DNA of 64,000 nucleotides from Antarcticibacterium sp. 1MA-6-2 (lineage in GTDB: Bacteria; Bacteroidota; Bacteroidia; Flavobacteriales; Flavobacteriaceae), in NCBI RefSeq assembly GCF_021535135.1, contig NZ_CP091036.1, positions 1,550,001 to 1,614,000 of the forward strand, written 5' to 3'. Shown piece after piece: positions 55,176 to 64,000 of the stretch (within the stretch, counting starts at the first letter, position 1; the number at the start of each line of letters is the position of its first letter). The position numbers and the translations under genes were made by a program. The notes under the pieces are model-generated. The model saw nothing but the letters and a program-made list of their open reading frames with translations. It was not told where the DNA came from and ran no database searches.

Positions 55176-55553
55176 CCTTTAAAATTTATCCTTTTATCTT
55201 TAGTTATTTCTTTCCTAAGCTTCTCTAAACACACATTTTAAGATGTTTTAAACTGCCAACACAATTTACTAATCTACTTAGTACAATATCTTTTTCATTA
55301 TCCTCCGATTTATAAAAAGTATTAAACAACTAAAAAAGATCCCAAAAAATAATATACATAGTAAGATATATCCAACTGGATAATTAAAATACCTATAGAC
55401 ACCACTTAACAATTAATTCCGGAAAAGAATTTCTGTCCTTTTAAAATGCACTACACACATTTGACCTGTTACAGCTAAATTAATAATTGAATTTAACTGC
55501 ACATAAAAACACTTCCCTCATTTATTTACTTCCAAATAGTATATTTTTGTAGC
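55176..55553. other. AT-rich intergenic region
   Basis: A 378-base gap between divergent arr and the NSS transporter gene. I see no gene, RNA or repeat. It holds the promoter of the transporter (55542-55549) and presumably that of arr. Confidence 0.5.
55542..55549 (+). promoter_or_regulatory. -7 box of the NSS transporter, abutting the start codon
   Basis: TATTTTTG ends four bases before the ATG (55554). Transcription would start at or near the start codon, which implies a leaderless mRNA. Confidence 0.6.
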
Positions 55554-56939
55554 ATGGCAGCAAGAGGCGGCTTTTCAAGTCGAATTGGTTTTATAGCAGC
55601 CGCAGCAGGATCGGCTGTTGGTTTAGGAAATATATGGCAGTTCCCTTATGTGGCTGGCCAAAATGGGGGTGCAGCTTTTTTATTGATCTACGTCTTCTGG
55701 ATCTTTCTTATAGGCTATCCAATTATGTTGGGAGAAATCACCCTGGGCAGAAGTGCTCAGGCAAATCCTTACGGTGCTTATAAAAAGTACGGTGGAAAAA
55801 TTTGGGGCCTGGTAGGGCTGTTCGGTATCCTTTCGGGGATCATGATACTTTCCTTTTATAATGTGGTCTCGGGTTGGGCTTTTGGCTATTTCCTGGAAAC
55901 AGCCTTTGGAAATCTCCTGGAAAATGAGGATCATTCTACCTTCTTTGGGGAATATGTTTCCGACTTTTCTGATAACCTGTGGTTTAGTCTGGGCTTTATG
56001 GCCATCACCGCAGTCATTGTTCTTCAGGGGGTCAAAAAAGGGATTGAAGGCTCTGCTAAAATTCTTATGCCCGCACTTTTTGCACTTTTACTGGGAATTA
56101 TTGTTTATGGCCTCTCCCTTCCCGGTGCAATGGAAGGTGTTAAATTTTATTTGCTACCCGACTTTAGCCTTATTACCGGGGCTACAATTTACTCTGCGTT
56201 GGGGCAGGCCTTCTTTTCCCTCAGCCTTGGTATGGGGGGCTTGATCACTTATGGCTCCTACCTCAGCAAAAAAGAAAATATTGTAAGTTCTGCCGGGCTG
56301 GTAGCTATTGCCGATACAATGGTGGCATTCCTGGCAGGTTTGATGATCTTTCCACTTGTTTTTTCTCAGGGTCAGTCTCCTTCCGAAGGTCCGGGGCTGG
56401 TTTTCGTTGCATTGCCGGGAATCTTTCAGGCCATGGGACCTATTTTAGGAAAAGTCGTAGGTAGCAGTTTCTTCCTGCTGCTGTGTTTTGCAGCACTTAC
56501 TTCTACCATTTCCTTATTAGAAGTTGCAGTTGCTTATTTCATAGATGAGCGAAAATGGTCACGAAGGAAAGCAGTAATAATTATGGCTACTTTGATCTTC
56601 CTTATTGGCATACCCAGTATGTTAGGCTATGGTGCCATTCAAAGTTTAACCCAGTTTACTTTTTACGAAGGGAGCTCCAAGAGTTTTATGGATCTAATTC
56701 AGGATGTTTTCTCGGTTATTGCTTTACCTCTTGGAGGATTCCTCCTGAGTATTTTTATTGCTACCCGCTGGACTACTGCAAAGTTTTCCGAAGAAATTAG
56801 CAAGGGTGCCGAAAATTATAAAGGTTCTTTTCTGGAAGGATTTCTAAATATTATGATCAAATATGTATGTCCCGTAGTATTAGGTTTTATGTTCGTATTA
56901 ACAGTATTGCAGAAGTTCTTCAACGTCGAATTGTTTTAA
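55554..56939 (+). CDS. Sodium-dependent transporter, NSS/SNF family
   Basis: The 461-residue protein starts MAARGGFSSRIGFIAAAAG, the usual NSS N-terminus, with GSAVGLGNIWQFPYVAGQNGG (sodium and substrate site in helix 1) and about 11-12 transmembrane helices. LeuT-like members import amino acids with sodium. Substrate unknown. The promoter box ends four bases before the ATG. Confidence 0.92.
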   Translation: MAARGGFSSRIGFIAAAAGSAVGLGNIWQFPYVAGQNGGAAFLLIYVFWIFLIGYPIMLGEITLGRSAQANPYGAYKKYGGKIWGLVGLFGILSGIMILSFYNVVSGWAFGYFLETAFGNLLENEDHSTFFGEYVSDFSDNLWFSLGFMAITAVIVLQGVKKGIEGSAKILMPALFALLLGIIVYGLSLPGAMEGVKFYLLPDFSLITGATIYSALGQAFFSLSLGMGGLITYGSYLSKKENIVSSAGLVAIADTMVAFLAGLMIFPLVFSQGQSPSEGPGLVFVALPGIFQAMGPILGKVVGSSFFLLLCFAALTSTISLLEVAVAYFIDERKWSRRKAVIIMATLIFLIGIPSMLGYGAIQSLTQFTFYEGSSKSFMDLIQDVFSVIALPLGGFLLSIFIATRWTTAKFSEEISKGAENYKGSFLEGFLNIMIKYVCPVVLGFMFVLTVLQKFFNVELF

Positions 56940-57151
56940 AGAACCCTTCAAAAATAGAGGCTAAAGCTCGAAGAATGGGTACTTAAAAGTTACTTTTCTG
57001 TGGGTTTTAAGTTTCTAAACTAAAAAACATAGGTGGTGGAAAGATTCTTTGTTTAGATTTTATGGGCTCCGGTACTATGCTCCTTTTTAACTTCTATAGT
57101 TGAAAATTTACCTAATCCCCCCATCGCTTTTTAATTACGTCTTATTCCACC

Positions 57152-57159
57152 TATCTTTG
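57152..57159 (+). promoter_or_regulatory. -7 box upstream of the PLP enzyme gene
   Basis: TATCTTTG lies 21 bases before the start codon at 57181, in the expected position; a TTG at the -33 position is not clear. Confidence 0.55.
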
Positions 57160-57180
57160 CCGTTTATTAAAAGCAGAGAT

Positions 57181-59025
57181 ATGAAAGAGAAAAAAGTGCT
57201 GAATTATATTGGAGACGTATTAAAGAATATGCCAGATGACTGGTTACGGTTAACTACCCATAGACTGGAAATTTATAATGAACAACTGGCCAAAACTCAA
57301 TTTTTGGAAGAGTTCACGAGTTTATATAATAAGAACAATACTGAACCCTCAGCGCTCAGCGCCTTACCCACTGCATTTGATTATATTCGATTGGGCCATC
57401 CTTTATCCTCAGTCCTGGAATGGACTATTGCTAAGCTAATTGATCTAAAACCTGAAAATGTAATAAGTTTTTCATCAAGGACCATCCCCATTTTAGCCGT
57501 TCTGAGAAAAAATCTCTTTGATAAAAAGAAAACGCAAATCATTTATGACGGGAAATTACCGGAATTTCTTGATGCTGAAGTTTTAAAAAAAGTTTACGGA
57601 TATAATTTCGAATTGAAACGAGTTAAGAATCCAGGAGAAATAGTAGCTTTTAACGGCAGTACAATCTTCTTTTCACAGGAAGATAATATGGGCAACGTGG
57701 AACTTAATGATAATATTGACTTTTTTATTAGCTCCCATTCTGCTTTCGGAAGTATTTTGGTGGTCAATGCTGCCAGGAATGAAAGTTACATTTCCGAAAT
57801 TCAGCATGTGAGAAGGAGAGAGACCATTGCTATGACACCAGCTAATTGTTTTTCTGTCTTAAAGCAGTTGATTGGAAATACTTCTTTTGATAATCCTAAA
57901 AATAATGTAGCTGAAAAAAGAGCCAGTGTTGTTGATTCAATTCATAAAATAACCGCTACAAATTCAAAAGCATTAATCGCATCTTCCGGACTATCGATCC
58001 AGTACGCAATTATGATGGGGCTCATTCATAATGGGTTGGAGAGACACCCGGGAAAACCAATTAAAATCATTGTTCCTCCCAATTGTTACGGCGGAACGAA
58101 CGACCAGGCAAGAAGGGTAGCTGCTGCTATAGAGAATGTAGAAGTGGTGGATCTATTGGTTGATGGTGATAATGATATGGTTCAAAGTATAAATTTAGTG
58201 CTGGATAAAATTGCTGATGAAGATGCTGTTCCATATATAATTGCTGAAATTCCTACCAATCCCAGAGTTGAAGTTCCTGATCTAAAAAAATTGCGTGATG
58301 CTTTGAGTAAAGAGCGCAAAACTGCAGAGGGAAATACTGCTATCGATCCGGTTTTTATTTTAGATCAAACTTTTTGTCCTAATGTACAATTCTTAAAGGA
58401 TGAGGGAATTTTCTCAACCATCAGGACTGTTTCCTATGTTAGCGGATCCAAATTTCCAAGTGGAGGTAAATGTACTGCGGGCTATTGTGTGGCAAATAAA
58501 AGAGCTGAAAGTTTAATGGAAAAAATTGACACACATCTAAAACTTTGTGACAACGAGGCAACAGATCTTCAAATTGAAATTTTAGCAGAACAATTGCCTT
58601 CTATGAACAGGAGAATTCAGGAGGCTTATATTAATACCCGCGAATTTGTAAACTTTATCAAAAACACTTTACCCGCAGCTAAAATAAATTTTGTTTCAGA
58701 AGAACTGGCAAAAGAAGGTTTTACCCCTTCAGTTTTTTCGCTGGATCTCCCTACTAAAGGAAATACTGATGAGGAAAGGGAAAATTATAAGCGGGCATTA
58801 AATCAAAAATTGATCGACATGATGATCACAGAGCTACCTCACGAAAGCAAGTATGTGGTAAGCTATGGACAATTAAAAGGTTCTTACTGGACCATACCCG
58901 CAACTTCCACACAGGGAACCACTAAAGAAGACGACAAAGATTATATTGCCCGGGTATCCATTTCTCCCGATTTAGATCTTGAACGGCACAAAAAGGTGTT
59001 TGCAGATTTTGTTGAGCAAATATGA
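57181..59025 (+). CDS. Large Cys/Met-metabolism-type PLP-dependent enzyme (about 614 residues)
   Basis: From the ATG at 57181 (MKEKKVLNYIGDVLKNMPDDW) this protein is 614 residues, well beyond the 380-400 usual for gamma-synthases. The middle part has the Cys/Met metabolism fold: SSGLSIQYAIMMGL, PPNCYGGTNDQARRVAA, a possible PLP-ring region IAEIPTNPRVEVPD, DQTFCPN and SYVSGSKFPSGGKCTAGY with the Schiff-base Lys. An extra N-terminal domain of about 250 residues is unrecognised. The substrate is unknown; cystathionine or a related thioether is a guess from the fold. Confidence 0.8.
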   Translation: MKEKKVLNYIGDVLKNMPDDWLRLTTHRLEIYNEQLAKTQFLEEFTSLYNKNNTEPSALSALPTAFDYIRLGHPLSSVLEWTIAKLIDLKPENVISFSSRTIPILAVLRKNLFDKKKTQIIYDGKLPEFLDAEVLKKVYGYNFELKRVKNPGEIVAFNGSTIFFSQEDNMGNVELNDNIDFFISSHSAFGSILVVNAARNESYISEIQHVRRRETIAMTPANCFSVLKQLIGNTSFDNPKNNVAEKRASVVDSIHKITATNSKALIASSGLSIQYAIMMGLIHNGLERHPGKPIKIIVPPNCYGGTNDQARRVAAAIENVEVVDLLVDGDNDMVQSINLVLDKIADEDAVPYIIAEIPTNPRVEVPDLKKLRDALSKERKTAEGNTAIDPVFILDQTFCPNVQFLKDEGIFSTIRTVSYVSGSKFPSGGKCTAGYCVANKRAESLMEKIDTHLKLCDNEATDLQIEILAEQLPSMNRRIQEAYINTREFVNFIKNTLPAAKINFVSEELAKEGFTPSVFSLDLPTKGNTDEERENYKRALNQKLIDMMITELPHESKYVVSYGQLKGSYWTIPATSTQGTTKEDDKDYIARVSISPDLDLERHKKVFADFVEQI

Positions 59026-59137
59026 TATTGTCGGATAGTTGTTATTACCCCCCGCTTTTGGGATTACTATTCCACATTTTGCATCGACTGTATTTTATTT
59101 TAAACTATGAGAGTAGACTTTTAAGATGCAATTAATT

Positions 59138-59185
59138 TAAATAAACAAGGGATCTTTTTTCCCATAAAAGATCCCTTGTTTATTT
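59138..59185. terminator. Bidirectional terminator
   Basis: AAATAAACAAGGGATCTTTT pairs with AAAAGATCCCTTGTTTATTT across a seven-base loop, a 19-20 bp stem between the convergent PLP enzyme and hybrid kinase genes. Confidence 0.9.
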
Positions 59186-59222
59186 AAAATTCTTCAGCTA
59201 AGATTAAGCTATATTTCGATTT

Positions 59223-62200
59223 TTATTGGTTTAGCCATAATCTCACTACGTCCAGTAGTTTATTTATATCTACAGGCTTGGTAAGATAATCATTGGCGCC
59301 TGCTTCAAGGCTTTTAGCTTTATCTTCAGGCATTGCTTTAGCGGTTAATGAAATTATAGGAAGATTTTTAAAATCAGCATTTTTCCTGATTTTTGATGAG
59401 GCCTCGTATCCGTCCATAACTAAGCATCATTACATCCATCAATATAATATCAATATCTTTTTCTTTCTCTAATTTTTCTATAGCTATTTTACCATTTTCC
59501 GCAACCACTACTTTCATACCTGAGTCAGAGAGGGTTTTAGATAGAGCATAAGAATTACGCTCGTCATCATCTACTAAAAGTACTTTTTTATCTTTTAATA
59601 CGTGCTTTGGATCATGGAGATCAGCCATCACCTTTTTCTGTCGGGTAGAAAGTCTGCTTTCATCACTGTGCAATAATAAAGAAACCTCATCAAGAAGCGT
59701 TTCAGGGGAAGTGGCTCCTTTTATTAAAATGCTGTCTGTAAAGGTGGTTAATTCTTTTTCTTCCTTTTTCGAAAGTTCTTTACCTGTATAAACCACCACA
59801 GGTGTAACATCTGCCTTTCCAAAAGATTCCAGTTTTTTAAGTATTTCAAAACCAGAGAGATCCGGCAGATTCAGGTCGAGAATTATACAGTCAAAATTCC
59901 GGGACTTCATCTGGTTTACTGCCTCTTTTCCGGTTACAGCTGTAGAGATTATTACATCCTTATTTTCCAGAATACTTTTAACGGCCTTTAAGGTTCCCTC
60001 ATCGTCTTCAACGATTAAGATTTCTTTCTGCGGGGAAGTATGTAATTTTTCAATCTTTTGAATGGCACCTTCGAGATCTTTAAAAGAAACCGGTTTTAGA
60101 CAGAATCCCATAGCCCCCTTACTACGAGCCTCACGTCTTTGATCTTCTACTCCCAGAAGGAACACCAGTACGTGCCGGGTTTTTAAGTTGAACTTTAGAT
60201 GATCCAGAACGGTAAGTCCTTTCATATCTATAAGTTGTTCATCAAGTAGAATTCCATTAGGCTGAAATTGGGCGGCAAGTTTCATTCCTTCTTTCCCATC
60301 TTTGGCAAAAAGGAATTTATAGCCTTGTTTCTGAATTATTCCTTTTACTATGTCAGCAAAAAAAACGTCACCTCCCAGTACCAATACAGAAGCTTCGGAA
60401 ATTTTTATAGTATCTCTGTCATCAGAAATATCGGCTTCCATATTAGCTTCAGATAAACTTTCGGCAATTTCTGTGACATCATTATTACGCATATTTGCAT
60501 AACCCGGATCACTATAAGAGGACATAGCATCTTCCATCTCCTTTATAGGTGCGTTAGTAAGATCTACAGGAATATATACTTTGAAGACGCTGCCCTTTCC
60601 TTCCTTACTCTTAATATGGATCTCACCTCCCAATAATCGGGATAGTTCCCTCGAAATTGTTAATCCCAGTCCGGTACCTCCGTATTGACGACTCGTACCT
60701 CCTTCTGCCTGTTGAAAGGCCTCAAAAATCATCTGGCGCTTACCTTCTGGAATTCCAATTCCTGTATCTTTTACAGATACTTCCAGAACTTCAGATCCCG
60801 GCAGGGTGATCTCCTGAAAGGTAAATTTATCACCAGGTTTACATATAGATACTTCTACCGAACCTTTTTCAGTGAATTTAATAGCGTTGGAAATAAGATT
60901 TTTTATGATCTGTTCCAGTCGCTGACCATCAGTAATTATTTTTTCAGGAGCATTCTTTTTAGATTCAATGGTAAACTTCAGTTTCTTGGATTTTGCCAGT
61001 GGCTCAAACTGGTTTTGCAAATTGGTTACAAGGTTCTCTACAAGAACTTCTTCAGGATGAATTTGTAACTTTCCGGCTTCTACTTTAGAAAGGTCCAGAA
61101 TGTCATTAATAAGGTTTAGCAGGCTTAATCCTCCTTCATAAATAATACTGGCAGCCTTTTGCTGATCTTTGTATAAATTCCCTTTATTATTATCACTAAG
61201 GTCCTTGGACAGAATAAGAAGGCTGTTCAATGGAGTCCGTAATTCATGGGACATATTAGCCAAAAATTCTGATTTATACTTGCTTGCAAGCTCCAGTTCC
61301 TTGGCTTTTCGTTCTACCTCTACCCTACTGAATTGCAGGTCCTCTTTCTGCATTTCAAGATCTGTGGTCTTTGATTCCAGATCTTCATTGGCCATTTGTA
61401 ATTCCTTACTCTGGATCTTCAGTTTTTCCTGTTGTTTCAACAGCTCTTCAGATTGTCGCTGTGACTCTTCCAGCAGATCCTTCATTTTCTCCCTGTCCAG
61501 AGCAGAGTTAGTAGTAATGGCAATGTTCTCTCCTACGGATCGCATTAATTCCAGCTGGTTATCATTAAAGGATTTAAAAGATCCTATCTCGATCACTCCC
61601 TTTACTTCCCCATCTATCATAAACGGCTGGACGAGTATGTGCCGGGGTTTTTCTTCTCCCAGGCCTGATGACACACTGATGTAATCATTAGGAATTCCCG
61701 AAATTATAATAACTTCTTTCTCCAATGCCGCCTGCCCCACAAGACCTTCTCCAAAATCAAAAGTGGTTTTTAAAGATTTTCTTCGGGTAAAGGCATAGGA
61801 CCCGGTCATTCTTAATTGTTTCCTTTCGTTGTTCTTTTCTGCAAGATAAATCACGCCCACCTGCCCATCCAGATACTTAGTGAGATAGGAAATAATATTT
61901 TTAGAAAGGGTAAGAAGATCCTGTTCTCCCCGCATTCTATCATTAAGTCCCGCCTGTCCTGTTTTAATCCAGGCTTCGTTTTCATTCTCTTCTGAAATTC
62001 GTTTCAAGTTCTCAGTCATCGAGTTCAGGGCGATACCTAATTGATCTGCCTCACTTCGAAGCGGCATCTCAATTGAGAAGTTTCCTTCAGCAATGGTATT
62101 AGCTGCTTTTACAATTGTCGTGAAACTGTCAACCATCGCATTGATGTTGTTCTTTAGTTCCTGTACCTCTCCTTTTACCTCCACATCAATTTTTCTGGAG

Positions 62201-64000
62201 AAATCACCCCGGGCAAGGGCGGTTGAAACGCTAGCAATATCCCTTACCTGCGAGGTTAAGTTACTCGCCATCTGGTTTACATTGTCTGTAAGATCTTTCC
62301 ACGACCCCGCTACGTTAGGTACTTCGGCCTGCCCACCCAGAATACCTTCTGTTCCCACTTCACGGGCCACGTTAGTTACCTCATCTGCAAAAATGTTTAA
62401 GGCATCCACCATGATGTTAATAGTAGTGGAAAGTTCCAGAACTTCTCCTCCTTTTCCCTGTTCTGAAATTTTTTGTGATAAATCTCCGTTTGCAACTGCA
62501 GTGGTTACCGAAGCAATCTCCCTTACCTGAGTTGTAAGGTTACTGGCCATTGTATTCACATTATCAGTAAGACCTTTCCAGGTACCTGCGACATTTGGCA
62601 CCTTTGCCTGTCCACCCAGCATACCTTCGGTTCCCACTTCGCGTGCTACCCGGGTTACCTCTGCGGCAAAAACGTTCAGCGAGTCCACCATCTGGTTGAT
62701 AGTGTCTTTTAGTTCGGCTATTTCTCCTTTTACATCAATGGAAATTTTTTGCGAAAGATCTCCGTTTGCAACCGCAGTTGCCACATTGGCTATTTCCCGT
62801 ACCTGGCTGGTAAGGTTACTCGCCATGGTATTTACGTTACCTGTAAGATCCAGCCAGGCTCCTGCCACATTCGGAACTTCTGCCTGGCCTCCCAACATTC
62901 CTTCGGTACCCACTTCACGGGCAACACGTGTTACCTCATTGGAAAGGATATTAAGCGAATCCACCATTGTATTAATAATGGTTGAAAGTTCCAATACCTC
63001 TCCTCCCTTTTCTTCTTCGGAAATTTTCTTGGAAAGATCTCCGTTTGCCACCGCTTTGGTTACGGAAGCAATTTCCCTTACCTGCGTCGTAAGATTGGAA
63101 GCCATCGTATTCACATTCTCGGTTAATTCCCACCAGGCACCTCCAACATTGGGAACCTGTGCCTGACCGCCCAGAATTCCTTCAGTACCTACTTCCCGGG
63201 CAACCCTGGTTACCTCATCGGAAAATATGTTGAGGGAGTCCACCATGGTATTAATGGTTTCTTTTAACTCTGCTATTTCACCTTTGGCTTCAATGGCAAT
63301 TTTTTGTGCAAGATCTCCTTTTGCAACTGCAGTTGCTACATTTGCAATTTCCCTTACCTGGGTGGTAAGGTTAGAAGCCATGTAGTTCACATTATCGGTT
63401 AGATCTTTCCAGGTTCCGGCCACATCCGGCACGTCTGCCTGTCCTCCCAGAATTCCTTCGGTTCCCACCTCACGAGCCACACGAGTTACCTCGTCAGAGA
63501 AAATATTCAGGGAATCCACCATCTGGTTAATGGTATCTTTTAATTCTGCTATCTCTCCTTTTACGTCAATAGTAATCTTTTGGGAAAGATCCCCATCTGC
63601 TACAGCGGTAGCTACATTTGCAATTTCCCTTACCTGGGTAGTAAGGTTACTTGCCATGATATTTACGTTATCAGTAAGATCTTTCCAGGTTCCTGCAGCA
63701 CTTGGAACAGTTGCCTGTCCTCCCAGTTTTCCTTCGGTACCTACTTCCCGGGCCACACGAGTTACTTCAGCAGCAAAGAGGGTTAGAGAATCAACCATGC
63801 TATTGATCGTATTGGAAAGAACCAAAACTTCTCCTCCTTTTCCTTCTTCTGTAATTTTCTGAGAAAGATCTCCCTGGGCCACAGCGGTAGTTACCGAGGC
63901 AATTTCCCTCACCTGATTCGTCAGGTTATTTGCCATTGTATTTACATTGTCGGTAAGGTCTTTCCAGGTTCCGGCAACATCCGGTACAGTTGCCTGCCCG
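59223..64000 (-). CDS. Poly-HAMP hybrid histidine kinase with GAF and three receiver domains (N-terminus outside window; one assembly error)
   Basis: At least 1,590 residues are visible. From the N-terminus: at least seven near-identical HAMP repeats of 92 residues ([19 protein letters not shown]...[11 protein letters not shown]), a GAF-like domain (about 680-820), a coiled coil (about 840-900), HisKA with phospho-His in [15 protein letters not shown], HATPase (N box [10 protein letters not shown] boxes [17 protein letters not shown]) and three receiver domains. REC1 lacks the first acidic pair (VLVLGGD); REC2 and REC3 look complete. CTAAG (59420-59424) splits REC3; with CCGG it reads [20 protein letters not shown]. 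The architecture resembles fungal group III kinases. Ligand unknown. Confidence 0.92.
62080..64000. repeat. Tandem 276-bp repeats coding for HAMP domains
   Basis: At least seven 276-base units (92 codons) in tandem lie inside the kinase gene, most of them 70-90% alike by eye. Two subtypes recur: KGGEVLELS units (1, 4, 6) and VKGEIAELK units (2, 3, 5, 7). The array continues past the window edge. Confidence 0.9.

Noticed and set aside
60685..63862. Plus-strand reading frames opposite the hybrid kinase
   Set aside because: They repeat with the 276-bp HAMP units and are shadows of that gene.

Overview
The window is chromosomal DNA from a marine-type member of the Bacteroidetes, most likely a Flavobacteriaceae of the Gramella/Salegentibacter kind. 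Evidence: Bacteroidetes promoters (TTG, about 19-20 nt, TAnnTTTG), a tmRNA tag ending ENNYALAA, the rpoC-DUF3467 neighbourhood, the rpsU-xerC-hpf-tRNA-tuf-tRNA-secE-nusG-rplKAJL-rpoBC order, DUF1343 and DUF2851 proteins, and low GC. Assignment below family level is a guess. I see no prophage, CRISPR, insertion sequence or defence island.

Layout. 1-3.2 kb: 3' part of prfC, a DUF962 membrane protein, a GNAT acetyltransferase, an unknown gene and DUF3467. 3.2-18.8 kb: the core expression block on the minus strand (rpoC, rpoB, rplL, rplJ, rplA, rplK, nusG, secE, tRNA-Trp, tuf, four more tRNAs, hpf, a Xer recombinase, rpsU). 19-36.6 kb: metabolism and envelope genes (acyl-CoA dehydrogenase, a helix-hairpin-helix protein, an AGCS symporter with an unusual extracytoplasmic N-terminus, PspC, DUF2851, an SGNH lipoprotein, cystathionine beta-synthase-like enzyme, LolC/E-type permease, DUF1343, thioredoxin-like protein, methyltransferase, metalloprotease, amidohydrolase, PiT-like permease). 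36.8-52.4 kb: an outer-membrane barrel with a large TPR protein, ftsE, typA, DinB, kdsA, a TlpA-like lipoprotein, a CmpX-like channel, an EEP-family hydrolase and a saccharopine-dehydrogenase-like enzyme. 52.4-64 kb: tmRNA, alkaline phosphatase, rifampin ADP-ribosyltransferase, an NSS transporter, an unusual PLP enzyme and a giant poly-HAMP hybrid kinase cut by the window end.

The strongest signal cuts across the annotation. Many genes, including essential ones (rpoB, rpoC, rplA, rplK), look broken. Nearly all the breaks sit at a short string such as CTAAG, CTTAG, CTAGG or CCTAAG. Replacing that string with CCGG restores the conserved protein each time, and each restored site reads RCCGGY. 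I count 19 such sites (plus one tentative), including one in a tRNA T-stem where codons play no part. Only two intact RCCGGY remain in 64 kb, while dozens of TCCGGY, RCCGGR and YCCGGR sites are intact. The simplest explanation is a base modification at RCCGGY, as from a Cfr10I/BsrFI-type methyltransferase, that long-read base calling misread. The remaining frameshifts are single-base deletions, mostly in homopolymers. I therefore annotate these genes as intact in the cell and give the corrected spans.
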